Notes: generated by a model from the letters alone, not told the origin. A stretch of 64,000 nucleotides of DNA from Pseudoclavibacter sp. AY1F1 (GCF_002931075.1 NZ_PSTQ01000007.1:62001-126000), one strand, 5' to 3'. Positions 19,587 to 29,431 are shown, numbered from the stretch's first letter. A program made the numbers and translations.

Positions 19587-21437
19587 CTACTCGACGGTGA
19601 CGGACTTCGCCAGGTTGCGCGGCTGGTCCACGTCGAGACCCTTCGCCGTCGCAAGCTCGATCGCGAAGATCTGCAACGGCACGACTGCCAAGAGCGGCTC
19701 GAAGAAAGGCTCGGTCGGTGGGACCGCGATGACCTCATCCGCATACGGCAGAACCGCGGCGTCGCCGACCTCGCAGATCGCGAGCACGCGGGCCCCGCGG
19801 GCACGGATCTCCTGGATGTTCGAGACGATCTTCGGGTGCAGGGTGTCGTCGTGGCGAGGGCTCGGCACGATGACGAAGACCGGCTGGCCCGGCTCGATGA
19901 GTGCGATCGGACCGTGCTTCAGCTCGCCGGCCGCGAACCCCTCGGCGTGGATGTACGCGATCTCCTTGAGCTTGAGCGCGCCCTCGAGCGCGATCGGGTA
20001 GCCGACGTTTCGACCCAGGTAGAGCACAGAACGGGTGTCAGCCATCCAGTTCGCGAGCTCATGGATGCGCTCGCGAACGCCGAGCACGGTGCGCACCTTC
20101 TCCGGGATCGTCTGGAACTCCGTCAGGAGCTCCTCGCGACGCTCGTCGGTCATCGTTCCGCGCACCGTCGCCGTGTAGATGCCGAGCAGGTAGAGCGCCG
20201 TGATCTGAGCGAGGAACGCCTTCGTCGATGCGACGGCGACCTCTGGGCCTGCGTGCGTGTAGACAACCGCATCGGACTCACGTGGGATGGTCGCACCCTG
20301 CGTGTTGCAGATCGAGAGCGTCTTCGCGCCGCGCGACATGGCGTAGCGGACCGCCATGAGCGTATCCATCGTCTCGCCCGACTGGCTCATCGAGACGATG
20401 AGCGTGCGCGAATCGAGGACCGGGTCACGGTAGCGGAACTCGTGCGCCAGCTCGACCTGCACGGGCACTCGTGCCCACTTCTCCATGGCGTACGCGCCGA
20501 CCTGCGCAGAGTATGCGGCCGTTCCGCAGGCGACGATGATGATGCGGTGGATGTCGTTGAAGAAGTCATCCCCGAGCGAGTCAAGGTCTGGCAGGTGCAC
20601 ACGGCCCTCGACGATGCGCCCGCGGAGCGTGTTGGCCACTGCCTCCGGGTCCTCGTCGATCTCCTTGGCCATGAAGCTCGGCCATCCGCCCTTCTCGGCA
20701 GCAGACGCATCCCAGGACACCTCGAATGCCTCGGCGGTCGCAGGCTCTCCGTCGAACGTCGTGATCTCGACCGAATCGGGGCGCACGAGCACGATCTGCT
20801 CCTGCCCGACGGCCAGCGCGCGAGGCGTGTACTCGACAAACGCGGCGACGTCAGAGCCCAGGAAGTTCTCACCGTCGCCGAGGCCAATGACGAGCGGCGA
20901 GTTGAGACGCGCGCCGACGACAAGACCGGGCTCATTTGCATGCACCGCAATCAGCGTGAAGGCGCCATCGAGGCGGCGCACCACCGCGCGGAATGCCTGC
21001 TCCAGGCTGCCGAGCTCCCGGTAGACGTGGCCGATCATGACGGCCGCGACTTCCGTGTCGGTCTCCGAATGGAACGTGTAGCCCAGCTCGACCAGCTCGG
21101 CCTTCAGCTCGGCGAAGTTCTCGATGATGCCGTTGTGGATGACGGCGAGCTTGCCTTCGTCGGCGAGGTGCGGGTGCGCATTCGCGTCGGTGGGGCCGCC
21201 GTGCGTCGCCCACCTCGTGTGACCGATGCCCGTGTGACCGTCCGGCAGCGGGTGGCGCTCCAGATCTTCGCGCAGCACCTTCAGCTTGCCCGCGCGCTTG
21301 CGGGTCTCGATCCGACCTTCGTCGTCGATGACCGCGACACCAGCGGAGTCGTACCCCCGGTACTCAAGTCTTGCGAGACCGCCCATCAGGATGTCGAGGC
21401 TCTCTCGTGGACCAACGTAACCAACAATTCCGCACAT
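19587..21437 (-). CDS. glmS: Glutamine-fructose-6-phosphate aminotransferase (isomerising)
   Basis: Makes glucosamine-6-phosphate, the entry to UDP-GlcNAc and peptidoglycan. The 616-residue protein starts [10 protein letters not shown] with the Ntn nucleophile Cys2, followed by the glutaminase domain (1-~240) and two SIS sugar-isomerase domains (~290-430 and ~460-600), ending [11 protein letters not shown]. The ATG at 21437 is fixed by the need for Cys2. A TAAGAT box 7 nt upstream and no ribosome site indicate a leaderless mRNA. No glmS ribozyme is present in the 60-bp gap to coaA. It heads the acpS-alr-tsaE-tsaB-tsaD run; glmM lies at 26.6 kb. Confidence 0.97.
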   Translation of the reverse strand: MCGIVGYVGPRESLDILMGGLARLEYRGYDSAGVAVIDDEGRIETRKRAGKLKVLREDLERHPLPDGHTGIGHTRWATHGGPTDANAHPHLADEGKLAVIHNGIIENFAELKAELVELGYTFHSETDTEVAAVMIGHVYRELGSLEQAFRAVVRRLDGAFTLIAVHANEPGLVVGARLNSPLVIGLGDGENFLGSDVAAFVEYTPRALAVGQEQIVLVRPDSVEITTFDGEPATAEAFEVSWDASAAEKGGWPSFMAKEIDEDPEAVANTLRGRIVEGRVHLPDLDSLGDDFFNDIHRIIIVACGTAAYSAQVGAYAMEKWARVPVQVELAHEFRYRDPVLDSRTLIVSMSQSGETMDTLMAVRYAMSRGAKTLSICNTQGATIPRESDAVVYTHAGPEVAVASTKAFLAQITALYLLGIYTATVRGTMTDERREELLTEFQTIPEKVRTVLGVRERIHELANWMADTRSVLYLGRNVGYPIALEGALKLKEIAYIHAEGFAAGELKHGPIALIEPGQPVFVIVPSPRHDDTLHPKIVSNIQEIRARGARVLAICEVGDAAVLPYADEVIAVPPTEPFFEPLLAVVPLQIFAIELATAKGLDVDQPRNLAKSVTVE

Positions 21438-21444
21438 ACCGGCC

Positions 21445-21450
21445 ATCTTA
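21445..21450 (-). promoter_or_regulatory. Leaderless -10 box for glmS
   Basis: TAAGAT ends 7 nt before the glmS ATG; only GGCCGGT lies between. Confidence 0.55.
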
Positions 21451-21483
21451 GGGGCACGGCTCATGCCAGGCCGGACACCGCAC

Positions 21484-21489
21484 TAGACT
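21484..21489 (+). promoter_or_regulatory. Leaderless -10 box for coaA
   Basis: TAGACT ends 8 nt before the coaA ATG at 21498, with no purine-rich ribosome site between. It is divergent from the glmS box 34 bp away. Confidence 0.55.
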
Positions 21490-21497
21490 CGCGTTCT

Positions 21498-22448
21498 ATG
21501 TCCGCAACTGGTCAGATTCCGCGCAGCGGAGGAGACTCGCCCTTCGTCGAGATCCTCCGCCAGGACTGGGCCGACCTCGCACCCTCGACTCCGATGTCGC
21601 TCGACGAATCCGACCTCATCCGGCTCCGCGGTCTCGGGGACCACCTCGACCTCGACGAGGTCCGCGACGTCTATGTGCCGCTCTCGCGCCTCATCAACCT
21701 GTACGTCTCGAACGCACGGTCCCTGCACCGCGCCACGAGTGGATTCCTCGGCGAGCGCAGCGCATCCACCCCGTTTGTCATCGGCGTGGCCGGCTCGGTC
21801 GCGGTCGGCAAGTCGACCGTCTCACGTCTGCTGCGTGAGCTCCTCCGGCGATGGGAGGACACCCCACGTGTCGAGCTTGTCACCACCGACGGCTTCCTCT
21901 ACCCCAATGCAGAACTCGAACGCCGCGGCCTCATGGAGCGCAAGGGCTTCCCGGAGTCCTACGACCAGAGGGCGCTCCTGCGCTTCATCACGAAGGTCAA
22001 GAGCGGCGCCGCGGAGGCACGCGCGCCGTTCTACTCGCATCTCAGCTACGACATCGTCCCGGACGCGGAGATCCTCGTGAACCGGCCGGATGTCCTCATC
22101 GTCGAGGGCCTCAACGTGCTGCAGCCTCCACGTGCGCACTCACTGGCCGTGAGTGACATGTTCGACTTCTCGATCTACGTCGACGCGCGTTCCGAGGACA
22201 TCGCTCGCTGGTACGAGCAGCGATTCCTGTCGCTGCAGCGCGGAGCCTTCACGAACCCGCGCTCGTACTTCAGGCGCTTCGCCGAGCTCAGCACGGATGA
22301 GGCGCTGGAGCATGCCCGCAGCATCTGGTCCCGCATCAACGGCCCGAACCTGCGCGAGAACGTCATGCCCACGCGGTCGCGCGCGCAGTTGGTGCTGCGC
22401 AAGGCGAGCGACCACACGGTGCGCAGCGTTCTCCTGCGCAAGGTCTGA
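21498..22448 (+). CDS. coaA: Type I pantothenate kinase
   Basis: Phosphorylates pantothenate, the first step of CoA synthesis. The 316-residue protein carries the P-loop [17 protein letters not shown] (about 97-113), the DGFLYPN segment and the GFPESYD, SYFRRFA and [10 protein letters not shown] motifs of the bacterial CoaA family. The long open frame continuing upstream to 19272 is antisense to glmS and is not coding. The start was chosen at ATG 21498, just downstream of TAGACT. It is one of only two plus-strand genes in the window and is divergent from glmS. Confidence 0.96.
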   Translation: MSATGQIPRSGGDSPFVEILRQDWADLAPSTPMSLDESDLIRLRGLGDHLDLDEVRDVYVPLSRLINLYVSNARSLHRATSGFLGERSASTPFVIGVAGSVAVGKSTVSRLLRELLRRWEDTPRVELVTTDGFLYPNAELERRGLMERKGFPESYDQRALLRFITKVKSGAAEARAPFYSHLSYDIVPDAEILVNRPDVLIVEGLNVLQPPRAHSLAVSDMFDFSIYVDARSEDIARWYEQRFLSLQRGAFTNPRSYFRRFAELSTDEALEHARSIWSRINGPNLRENVMPTRSRAQLVLRKASDHTVRSVLLRKV

Positions 22449-22501
22449 CGGTCGGAGCCGCGGGGTCTTCGGCTCGCGCATCCGCCAATCCGCGCGATTC
22501 C

Positions 22502-22559
22502 GGATGGCTTTCTCACTTCCGGATGGGTTGCAAGCCATCCCGAAGCGCGAAAGCCATCC
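22502..22559. repeat. Hairpin repeat, copy 1
   Basis: An outer perfect 11-bp stem (GGATGGCTTTC with GAAAGCCATCC), a small internal loop, then an inner 11-bp stem with one mismatch closed by the 8-nt loop GTTGCAAG. Flanking bases (CCAATCC before, CGAGAC after) recur around copy 2 at a 119-bp offset. Confidence 0.75.
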
Positions 22560-22620
22560 CGAGACAGCGAACGCGTCCGGACGCCTCTCGGCAGGGCGAT
22601 TGACCAATCCACCCGACTCC

Positions 22621-22678
22621 GGATGGATTCCTCGTCTCGGGATGGGTAGCAAGCCATCCCAAGATGAGGAACCCGTCC
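22621..22678. repeat. Hairpin repeat, copy 2
   Basis: The same 58-nt architecture as copy 1 with loop GTAGCAAG. The outer stem has a different sequence (GGATGGATTCCTC with GAGGAACCCGTCC) yet still pairs apart from one A-C mismatch and one G-U. Several additional pairs join it to a perfect 7-bp inner stem. Compensatory change between copies argues that the fold matters. Confidence 0.75.
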
Positions 22679-22742
22679 CGAGACTGAGCCGGCATCCGAA
22701 CGCCGGCCTGCGTCATCCGGCGACCGTCAGTGCAACAGACAG

Positions 22743-22782
22743 CAGGAAGCCCCTCCCGAGCGAACCCGGGAGGGGCTTCCTG
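22743..22782. terminator. Bidirectional terminator between coaA and mtlD
   Basis: A perfect 16-bp stem, CAGGAAGCCCCTCCCG with its complement, and a short loop, 20 bp past the mtlD stop and downstream of coaA. Confidence 0.85.
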
Positions 22783-22801
22783 AACTGCGTGAGTTGGCTG
22801 C

Positions 22802-23938
22802 CTAGGCGGTGCGTGCTGCCTGCGCCTGCTCGACCTCAGCGACAACCGCAGCGAAGAGCGCCCCGCTCTCGAGGCCGGTGACCTCGCGAGTGAACGTCTC
22901 CGCGTCTAGCGTGGCGAGCTTCTGCTGAAGCTCGACACTCTCCTGGTCGGCTTCGAAATCGAACCGGAGCGCGGCCCCGATCGCTCGCACAAGCGCGTCG
23001 TAGGGCAGACCGGCTGCCGCAGCTTCCGACGCGGGGCGCACGAAGCGCTCCTTCGCCGAGAGCTTCCGCAGCGGCTGACGGCCGACGCGTGCTGGCTGGT
23101 CCGGCAGATCCCGGTTCGCGAACCGCGAGAGCGTCGTCGCGACGTACTCAGCGTGGTCGTCCTCCGAGAAGCCGAACTGCGAGACGAGCACACGGCTCGT
23201 CTCGCCGAGCACCGCTTCGACCTCCGCCGCGACCGCGGGAAGCGCAAGCGCATCCTGCATGTTCGAAGCGCCCGCGACGAAGCCGTGGTAGGCGATCGTC
23301 GCGTGGCCCGTGTTCACCGTGAAGAGCTTGCGCTCGATGTACGGGTTGAGGTCGTCCACGAAGTGGGCATTCGGAATGCTCGGCTCGGTGCCGTCGAACG
23401 GCGTCCGGTCGATCGTCCACTCGAAGAAGTCCTCGACGGTGACGTCGACTCCTTCTACGGCCTGCTCCGGAACGATGCGGTCGACCGCCGTGTTGGCGAA
23501 GACGGCTCGGTCGGCGAGTTCCTCAGCGCCATCGAGGACAAGCCCCTTGAGCGTGTCGGATGCACCGATCGCGTTCTCGCACGCCATGACGGCCAGCTTC
23601 CGCGACTCAGCCGCGCGGGCCGCGAGGCCCTTGCGGATGACGGGCGCGATGAAGCGAAGCACGTTCGGCCCGACGGCGCACGTGACGATGTCGGCAGCTG
23701 CGATCTCCTGCACGACGTCGTCCTCGTGCGTCGCCGAGTTGATCGCCCTGAAGCGATCGACGACGTGGCTCTTGGCGGCTGGCCCGACTTCGTGCACCGT
23801 GTAGGTGTCGACGGCCTGGAGCGCACCGATGAGGTCGGCGTTGACGTCGGCGTAGACAACCTCGTACCCGGCTTCATGCAGGACAAGCCCGATGAAGCCG
23901 CGCCCGATGTTGCCCGCTCCGATGTGAACTGCCTTCAT
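22802..23938 (-). CDS. mtlD: Mannitol-1-phosphate 5-dehydrogenase
   Basis: Oxidises mannitol-1-phosphate to fructose-6-phosphate with NAD+. The 378-residue protein starts [17 protein letters not shown], the NAD-binding motif of the polyol dehydrogenase family, and contains [18 protein letters not shown] around residues 203-220, the conserved catalytic segment. Its ATG shares one base with the mtlF stop (TAATG), so it is coupled to the PTS genes. It is the last gene of the mannitol operon and is followed by a strong terminator. Confidence 0.95.
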   Translation of the reverse strand: MKAVHIGAGNIGRGFIGLVLHEAGYEVVYADVNADLIGALQAVDTYTVHEVGPAAKSHVVDRFRAINSATHEDDVVQEIAAADIVTCAVGPNVLRFIAPVIRKGLAARAAESRKLAVMACENAIGASDTLKGLVLDGAEELADRAVFANTAVDRIVPEQAVEGVDVTVEDFFEWTIDRTPFDGTEPSIPNAHFVDDLNPYIERKLFTVNTGHATIAYHGFVAGASNMQDALALPAVAAEVEAVLGETSRVLVSQFGFSEDDHAEYVATTLSRFANRDLPDQPARVGRQPLRKLSAKERFVRPASEAAAAGLPYDALVRAIGAALRFDFEADQESVELQQKLATLDAETFTREVTGLESGALFAAVVAEVEQAQAARTA

Positions 23939-24372
23939 TACTCGTTCACGTCCCCGAGGAGCTTCGCAAGCTCTTCCGGCGTCTCCGCCTTCAGGAGGGC
24001 TTCCACGTTGTCCTCGTCGCTGAACACGATGGCGACGCTCGAGAGGATCTCGAGGTGCCCCCCGTCCTTGCCCGCGATGCCGATGACAAAACGGGTCTCG
24101 TTTCCGCCCCAGTCGATCGGCTCGTCGTAGCGCACGACTGACAGCGCGGAACCAAGGATGCTGTCCTTGGCCTCGTTCGTTCCGTGCGGAATGGCGAGGT
24201 AGTTGCCCATGAACGTCGAGACGCTCTGCTCGCGATCGTGCATTGCCTGGATGTAGTCCTGCGTCACGGCGCCAGCCGCGACAAGCAGCTCACCCGCCTC
24301 CGTGATGGCTTCTTCGCGCGTGCGCGCGGTTCCGCCGAGACGGATGCTGTCAAGGCTCAGTACGTCTGCCAC
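23938..24372 (-). CDS. mtlF: Mannitol PTS enzyme IIA
   Basis: A 144-residue phosphocarrier that passes phosphate from HPr to the IIB domain of MtlA. The phospho-accepting histidine is H63 in [12 protein letters not shown], the mannitol/fructose EIIA signature. The start is GTG at 24372 with AAAGGAA 8 nt upstream, 40 bp after the mtlA stop. In many bacteria this domain is fused to MtlA; here it is separate. Confidence 0.94.
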   Translation of the reverse strand: MADVLSLDSIRLGGTARTREEAITEAGELLVAAGAVTQDYIQAMHDREQSVSTFMGNYLAIPHGTNEAKDSILGSALSVVRYDEPIDWGGNETRFVIGIAGKDGGHLEILSSVAIVFSDEDNVEALLKAETPEELAKLLGDVNE

Positions 24373-24412
24373 TTCAGGGTTCCTTTCGTTGGGTGTCCGA
24401 TTCTCCAGCAGC

Positions 24413-25942
24413 TCAGCTGTTGGAGAGTCGAGCCACGACTTCCTCGTACCGGGGGCTGTTCATGAAGTTTTCCACGGAGACGTGGATAGCTTCTGGGGAC
24501 TTGAGTTTCGCCCGGTCCGTGAGGTCCTGGTGGGTGACGATCAGGTCAGGCGTGTTGTCGAGGTTGGCGATGGAGACGTTCTTCACCGTCACGCCCTCGA
24601 TTCCGGCCTTCTTGATCTTGTTCCGCAGCACCGAAGCACCCATGGCGCTCGAACCCATTCCGGCGTCACACGCAAACACGATGTTGGTGATCTGGCGTGT
24701 GTCGGTCGCGAGACCGCCAGTAGCCTGCGTCGCGAGGCCCGAGAGAGCCTCGGACTTCTTCCCCTTGTTCGCCTCGGTCTGCGCGACGGCGTCGGCGAAG
24801 CTGTTGGCTCCGGACGCCTCGGCAGCGAGGTCCTTCTTGCGCGAGGCGAGGAGGATGGCCGCTGCGATGGCGAAGGTAACCGCCGCCGAGAGAATGACCG
24901 AGAGGATGACACCGAGGTGGCTTCCCTGCGCGGTCATGATGAGGATCGCGAAGATAGATCCTGGCGAGGCAGGAGCCACGAGGCCCGACTGGAAGATGAC
25001 ATTCGTGAGAACGCCGGTTGCGCCACCACCAATGACGGCCAGGATCAGAGCAGGCTTGGCGAGCACGTACGGGAAGTAGATCTCGTGGATGCCACCGAAG
25101 AACTGGATGATGACTGCGCCAGGAGCGCTGGCGCGTGCGACGCCGACCCCGAAGAAGCAGAACGCGAGGAGCAGGCCGAGTCCGGGGCCCGGGTTCGCCT
25201 CGAGCAGGAAGAGGATGCTCTTCCCCGCTTCCTCCGACTGCGCGACACCAAGGGGCGTCAGCACACCCTGGTTGATCGCGTTGTTGAGGAAGAGGATCTT
25301 GGCAGGCTCGATGAGGATGCTCGCGAGAGGGAGGAGTCCGGCTTCGACCAGGAAGTCGACGCCCTCACCCAGACGCTCGGTGAGCCACGTGATGATCGGA
25401 GCGATCGTGAAGAATCCGGCGATCGCCAGGATCATCGCGAGGATACCGGCCGAGAAGTTGTTGACGAGCATCTCGAAACCGGCACGGATCTTGCCGTCCC
25501 AGATGCTGTCGACCTTCTTCATGACCCAGGCCGCGAGTGGGCCCATGATCATGGCTCCGATGAACATCGGGATGCCAGCGCCCACGATGACACCCATTGT
25601 CGCAATCGCACCGACGACTCCGCCGCGCGTGTCGTAGATCATCTTTCCGCCCTGGAAGGCGATCAGGAGCGGAAGGAGGTAGGTGATCATCGGCCCGACA
25701 AGGCCCGTTGGCGCTTCGCCGTCTTCCGTGAGCGCCCAGCCTCCGAGCTGCGACCAGATCTCGGCGCCACCAGGGAACAGTTCGTTCAGCCATCCGGTCT
25801 GGATGAACAGGGATGTGATGAGGCCCCAGGCGATGAACGCCGGAATATTCGGCATGACCATGCCGGAGAGGAAGGCACCGAAGCGCTGGACCCCGACGCG
25901 GGCGCCCTTCTGCTGGGTTGCCGTAGTGGCTTCTGCAGTCAT
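24413..25942 (-). CDS. mtlA: Mannitol PTS enzyme IICB
   Basis: Membrane permease that imports mannitol with phosphorylation. The 509-residue protein has an N-terminal IIC domain with about eight hydrophobic segments (~20-345, including the FFGGIHEIYFPYVL motif), a lysine-rich linker, and a C-terminal IIB domain. The IIB phospho-cysteine is in VFACDAGMGSSAMGA. IIA is encoded separately by the next gene. The ATG at 25942 has GGAG upstream; the in-frame TTG at 25957 lacks one. A short hairpin (25957-25974) lies in the gap to ptsH. Confidence 0.95.
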   Translation of the reverse strand: MTAEATTATQQKGARVGVQRFGAFLSGMVMPNIPAFIAWGLITSLFIQTGWLNELFPGGAEIWSQLGGWALTEDGEAPTGLVGPMITYLLPLLIAFQGGKMIYDTRGGVVGAIATMGVIVGAGIPMFIGAMIMGPLAAWVMKKVDSIWDGKIRAGFEMLVNNFSAGILAMILAIAGFFTIAPIITWLTERLGEGVDFLVEAGLLPLASILIEPAKILFLNNAINQGVLTPLGVAQSEEAGKSILFLLEANPGPGLGLLLAFCFFGVGVARASAPGAVIIQFFGGIHEIYFPYVLAKPALILAVIGGGATGVLTNVIFQSGLVAPASPGSIFAILIMTAQGSHLGVILSVILSAAVTFAIAAAILLASRKKDLAAEASGANSFADAVAQTEANKGKKSEALSGLATQATGGLATDTRQITNIVFACDAGMGSSAMGASVLRNKIKKAGIEGVTVKNVSIANLDNTPDLIVTHQDLTDRAKLKSPEAIHVSVENFMNSPRYEEVVARLSNS

Positions 25943-25956
25943 TATTGCTCCAAGCA

Positions 25957-25974
25957 ATCCCCATGCGCGGGGAT
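25957..25974 (-). other. Intercistronic hairpin before mtlA
   Basis: ATCCCC/GGGGAT with a 6-nt loop lies 15 bp upstream of the mtlA start, in the 106-bp gap after ptsH. It could dampen readthrough, or tune the ptsH to mtlA ratio. Confidence 0.4.
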
Positions 25975-26048
25975 AGGAGGGGAAAGGTCAGTACGACCGT
26001 TCCCGGATTTCAAGAATTGGCCGAGCGGCCGTGAGCGCGCGCAGCGGC

Positions 26049-26306
26049 TCAAGCGTCGTGGTCGGTCTCCAGGAGTGCCACGAGCTGGTCAGCGACGGCT
26101 TCGTCGCCATCAACGGAAAGGGTGATCTCGTCTCCCTTGGAAACGCCGAGCGAGAGCACTCCGAGGATGCTCGCCGCGTTGACGCTCTTGTCACCCTTTG
26201 CGATCGTGACTGGGACGCCGGCTTCGGTTGCTGCCTGCACGAAGATCGCTGCGGGGCGTGCGTGAAGGCCGTGCTCCGAGGCGACGGTGATCTTGCGTTC
26301 GATCAT
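26049..26306 (-). CDS. ptsH: Phosphocarrier protein HPr
   Basis: The general PTS phosphocarrier between enzyme I and sugar-specific IIA domains. The 85-residue protein has the active-site histidine H15 in EHGLHARPAA and the conserved serine in SVNAASILGVLSLG corresponding to Ser46 of other HPr proteins. AAGGAG precedes the ATG at 26306; the frame upstream is not HPr-like. Its position at the head of the mannitol genes suggests co-expression, although HPr usually serves all PTS sugars. No enzyme I gene is in the window. Confidence 0.95.
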   Translation of the reverse strand: MIERKITVASEHGLHARPAAIFVQAATEAGVPVTIAKGDKSVNAASILGVLSLGVSKGDEITLSVDGDEAVADQLVALLETDHDA

Positions 26307-26334
26307 GAAGAGCTCCTTAGGATTGGCGGGATTT

Positions 26335-26359
26335 CCGCGTGTTGAGCATATCCACGCGG
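26335..26359 (-). promoter_or_regulatory. Inverted repeat upstream of ptsH
   Basis: CCGCGTG, 11 bases, CACGCGG lies 29 bp upstream of the ptsH start, within its leader or promoter. It could be an operator for a sugar regulator or a leader hairpin; no regulator gene is adjacent. Confidence 0.35.
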
Positions 26360-26500
26360 GAAGCTCCAGATGCGAGATTGTCACCAAAACTTTGCCTCGG
26401 TGTTTGTTTCGATCGCACACTGGGATGAGCGCACCTCGCGAAAGGCTCCCTGAGGGTGCCCGGCGCGAAGCTGACCATGCAAGGAGTCTCTCGCAGATCG

Positions 26501-26549
26501 AGAACGGGGTTCCGCCACACCATGGACTGGTGTAGCGGAACCCCGTTCT
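26501..26549 (-). terminator. Long hairpin after glmM
   Basis: A 22-bp stem with a single mismatch (AGAACGGGGTTCCGC on one arm), 25 bp past the glmM stop. Confidence 0.85.
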
Positions 26550-26573
26550 TGGATTCGGTCCGCGAAATCTTCG

Positions 26574-27938
26574 CTAGAGAGCGAGACGCTCGCGCACGAC
26601 AGCGGCGAGCGCTTCGGCGTGGCGTTGCGCGGTTTCCTGCTCCCCCGCCTCGATCATCACGCGAACGAGCGGCTCGGTTCCGGACGGGCGCAGGAGCACT
26701 CGTCCGGTCTCGCCAAGCTCACGCGCGACCTGCGCGACGGCGGCTTGCAACGGTTCATCGCTTGCACAGTCTTCCTTGCGCACCCCAGGGACGTTGATGA
26801 GCACCTGCGGGTACACGCGCATGACGGAGGCGAGCTCGGCCAAGGTCTTGCCTGTGCGCCGCATCTCCGCCGCGATGTGCAACCCGGTCAGGATGCCATC
26901 CCCGGTCGTCGCGAAGTCGGTGAGGATCACGTGCCCCGACTGCTCGCCGCCGAGGGCAAGGCCACGCTCGTTGAGTTCCTCGAGCACGTAGCGGTCGCCG
27001 ACCTTGGTCTCAATCATGCGGATGCCGGCTTCGCGCATAGCGATCTTGAGTCCGAGGTTGGACATGACGGTCGCGACGAGAGTGTCCTCGCGAAGCGCTC
27101 CGCGTCTGCGCATCGAGACCGCGAGGATCGCCATGATCTGGTCGCCGTCGACGACCTTCCCATCTGCGTCGATCGCGAGGCACCGGTCGGCGTCGCCGTC
27201 GTGCGCGATGCCGAGGTCGGCTCCGAGCTCAGTAACGGTTCGTGCCAACTCGCCCAGGTGCGTCGACCCGACACCCTCGTTGATGTTGAGACCGTTCGGG
27301 GCGTTGCCGATGACAGTGACCTGCGCGCCCGCATCCGTAAAGACCTCGGGCGACACACCGGCCGCCGCACCGTGGGCGCAGTCGAGCACAACGTGCAGCC
27401 CCCGGAGCGGCGACGTGCCGTCCTCGCGGAGCGGCAGGCTCCGCAGCAAGTGCAGCGCGTAGCGGTCTTCAGCATCTGCGAACCGCTCGATGCTGCCGAC
27501 ACCCGCGCCTGTGGGGGTGAGCTTTTCGCCACCGAGGAGTGCCTCGATCTGGTTCTCGAGATCGTCGGCGAGCTTGCGCCCGCCACGGGCGAAGAACTTG
27601 ATCCCGTTGTCGGGAGCGGGATTGTGCGAGGCCGAGATCATGACCCCGAAGTCGGCGCCGATCTCTGCTGTGAGGAACGCCGCCGCCGGCGTCGGGATGA
27701 CTCCGGCGTCGAGCACGTCAACACCGGATGAGGCAAGCCCAGCCGCGACAGCTGCCGAGATGAACTCACCTGAGACCCGCGGATCGCGGGCTAAAACAGC
27801 ACGAGGCCGCCGCCCGTGCTCGCGAGCAGATGTCGCGAGCACGATGGCAGCGGCCTGGGCGAGGCTCAGGGCAAGCTCGACCGTGAGGTGGTCGTTCGCA
27901 AGCCCACGAACCCCGTCCGTTCCGAAAAGCCTAGGCAT
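26574..27938 (-). CDS. glmM: Phosphoglucosamine mutase
   Basis: Converts glucosamine-6-phosphate to glucosamine-1-phosphate for UDP-GlcNAc. The 454-residue protein starts [13 protein letters not shown] and has the phosphoserine loop [12 protein letters not shown] with S104, the metal-binding HDGDADRC loop, the sugar-binding GGEQSGH loop and the C-terminal phosphate-binding [12 protein letters not shown]. It lies 15 bp after rpsI in the rplM-rpsI-glmM order common in actinobacteria, which ties wall precursor supply to ribosome synthesis. Confidence 0.97.
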   Translation of the reverse strand: MPRLFGTDGVRGLANDHLTVELALSLAQAAAIVLATSAREHGRRPRAVLARDPRVSGEFISAAVAAGLASSGVDVLDAGVIPTPAAAFLTAEIGADFGVMISASHNPAPDNGIKFFARGGRKLADDLENQIEALLGGEKLTPTGAGVGSIERFADAEDRYALHLLRSLPLREDGTSPLRGLHVVLDCAHGAAAGVSPEVFTDAGAQVTVIGNAPNGLNINEGVGSTHLGELARTVTELGADLGIAHDGDADRCLAIDADGKVVDGDQIMAILAVSMRRRGALREDTLVATVMSNLGLKIAMREAGIRMIETKVGDRYVLEELNERGLALGGEQSGHVILTDFATTGDGILTGLHIAAEMRRTGKTLAELASVMRVYPQVLINVPGVRKEDCASDEPLQAAVAQVARELGETGRVLLRPSGTEPLVRVMIEAGEQETAQRHAEALAAVVRERLAL

Positions 27939-27953
27939 TCGAAATGTCTGGAC

Positions 27954-28439
27954 TTAGCGCTTCGAGTACTGAGGCGCCTTACGGGCCTTCTTGAGTCCGG
28001 CCTTCTTGCGCTCCTTGACGCGAGCGTCACGAGAGAGGAAGCCAGCCTTCTTGAGCTCCGCGCGGTTGTTCTCGCGGTCGATCTCGTTGAGAGCGCGCGC
28101 GATGCCGAGGCGAAGCGCGCCGGCCTGGCCCGAGGGTCCGCCACCAGAGATGCGCGCGATGACGTCGTACGCGCCACCGAGGCTCAGGATCGTGAACGGG
28201 TCGTTGATCAGCTGCTGGTGCAGCTTGTTCGGGAAGTAGTCGGCGATGTCGCGGCCGTTGACCGTGATGGTGCCGGTTCCCGGGACGAGACGCACGCGGG
28301 CGATAGCCTGCTTGCGACGGCCGACGGCTGCACCTGGAACGGTGAGCGCCGGACGAGGAGCCTGTACGGCTGCCTCTGCCTCTGGGGTTTCGGTCGAGTA
28401 GCTCTGCGGCTGCTCGATGGACTCTGCAATGGTTGCCAC
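27954..28439 (-). CDS. rpsI: 30S ribosomal protein S9
   Basis: A 161-residue S9 with an alanine/proline-rich N-terminal extension of about 35 residues before the [17 protein letters not shown] core. It ends in the conserved basic tail PQYSKR that reaches the tRNA in the P site. The start is GTG at 28439, and the gene is 26 bp behind rplM. The extension is low complexity, as in related actinobacteria. Confidence 0.97.
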   Translation of the reverse strand: MATIAESIEQPQSYSTETPEAEAAVQAPRPALTVPGAAVGRRKQAIARVRLVPGTGTITVNGRDIADYFPNKLHQQLINDPFTILSLGGAYDVIARISGGGPSGQAGALRLGIARALNEIDRENNRAELKKAGFLSRDARVKERKKAGLKKARKAPQYSKR

Positions 28440-28465
28440 TGTGTTCTCTTTCCTAGCTCGGGCCG

Positions 28466-28909
28466 CTACTGGGCAACCTGGTCGAAGACGTACGGCTTCG
28501 GCTGCTGGGCTGCATGCGGGTGCTCAGCACCTGCGTAGACCTTGAGCTTCTTGAGCTGGTCGCGTCCGAGGGTGTTCTTGGGGAGCATGCCGCGGATCGC
28601 CTTCTCAACGGCGCGCGTCGGGTGCTTCTCGAGCATCTCCGAGTAGGAGGTCGCCGTAAGGCCGCCCGGGTAACCCGAGTGGCGGTAGGAGAGCTTCTTC
28701 TGGAGCTTGGAGCCCGTCAGCGCGACCTTCTCAGCGTTGATGACGATGACGAAGTCGCCCATGTCAACGTGCTGAGCGAAGGTTGCCTTGTGCTTGCCGC
28801 GGAGCAGAGCTGCCGCGTGGGTTGCGAGACGGCCGAGAACGACATCAGTCGCGTCGATGACCACCCAGTCATGGGTGATGTCACCGCCCTTTGGTGTGTA
28901 CGTGCGCAT
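28466..28909 (-). CDS. rplM: 50S ribosomal protein L13
   Basis: A 147-residue L13, starting [20 protein letters not shown] and containing [21 protein letters not shown] and the [14 protein letters not shown] motif. It is the first gene of rplM-rpsI-glmM. The frame extends upstream to 29020, but the ATG at 28909, with a GAAAGGTG ribosome site, matches the family start. About 190 bases of non-coding leader precede it. Confidence 0.97.
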   Translation of the reverse strand: MRTYTPKGGDITHDWVVIDATDVVLGRLATHAAALLRGKHKATFAQHVDMGDFVIVINAEKVALTGSKLQKKLSYRHSGYPGGLTATSYSEMLEKHPTRAVEKAIRGMLPKNTLGRDQLKKLKVYAGAEHPHAAQQPKPYVFDQVAQ

Positions 28910-29101
28910 GAATGTGCACCTTTCGTCGAAATGAGGAGGTCGTGAATCCCGCTCTGTCGTGATGGTTGCGGAGAGTCCTCCGAGAACCGTGTCCCGGGGA
29001 GGCTCAGCCACGAACGTCACCGTCGAGGGCTCAACTTCGAAGCCGACACCGAAGTGCAGACAACTTGAGTAGCTTACGTCAGCAGCAGCTCGTACGCAAT
29101 G

Positions 29102-29431
29102 TCACAGTGATATGGCGGCAAGTCGTCGTGCCCGGATCGTCCTGAATCGGGCCGCCGCTCCGAACACACCGACCATGAGCATGGTGCCGACTCCCCCTGC
29201 GATGAGCGAGGCGGCGAAGAAGAACGATCCGAGGTAGACGTCGGGAGCCGTCGGGTCCAGCGCCGGGATCATGGCGCTGAGCGTCCCGTACGCCGACACG
29301 AGCAGTGCGACGCCAAGAGCGACCCAGGCACAAGTGGTGATGGCGCGTGGCCACAGTTTCGAGGTCAGGCTCAGCAGGATGAACACGACAACAGGCAGTG
29401 CCAGCGCGGCGTAGCTGATGAAGTCGACCAT
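29102..29431 (-). CDS. Small three-helix membrane protein, unknown
   Basis: A 109-residue protein with hydrophobic segments at about 4-26, 35-56 and 64-92 and a short basic tail FRTIRARRL. No family was recognised. It lies between truA and rplM with its start just upstream of the truA stop side. The ribosome site GGGAG is very close to the ATG. A longer in-frame extension to 29701 would overlap truA and is not credible. Confidence 0.6.
   Translation of the reverse strand: MVDFISYAALALPVVVFILLSLTSKLWPRAITTCAWVALGVALLVSAYGTLSAMIPALDPTAPDVYLGSFFFAASLIAGGVGTMLMVGVFGAAARFRTIRARRLAAISL

Larger units (their letters stand above)
22449..22801. other. Gene-free stretch with tandem hairpin repeats
   Basis: A 353-base gap between convergent coaA and mtlD. 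It contains two ~100-bp direct repeats at a 119-bp period, each with a 58-nt hairpin, and a strong bidirectional terminator. No coding pattern is evident. Confidence 0.7.

Noticed and set aside
19272-21497. Upstream continuation of the coaA frame over glmS
   Set aside because: It is antisense to glmS and low in recognisable content; coaA similarity begins at 21498, just after a -10 box.
21438-21497. glmS ribozyme or riboswitch upstream of glmS
   Set aside because: The gap to coaA is only 60 bp and glmS looks leaderless, leaving no room for a ribozyme.
22501-22685. CRISPR array
   Set aside because: Only two imperfect repeats of about 100 bp with internal hairpins, no short uniform repeats or spacers, and no cas genes nearby.
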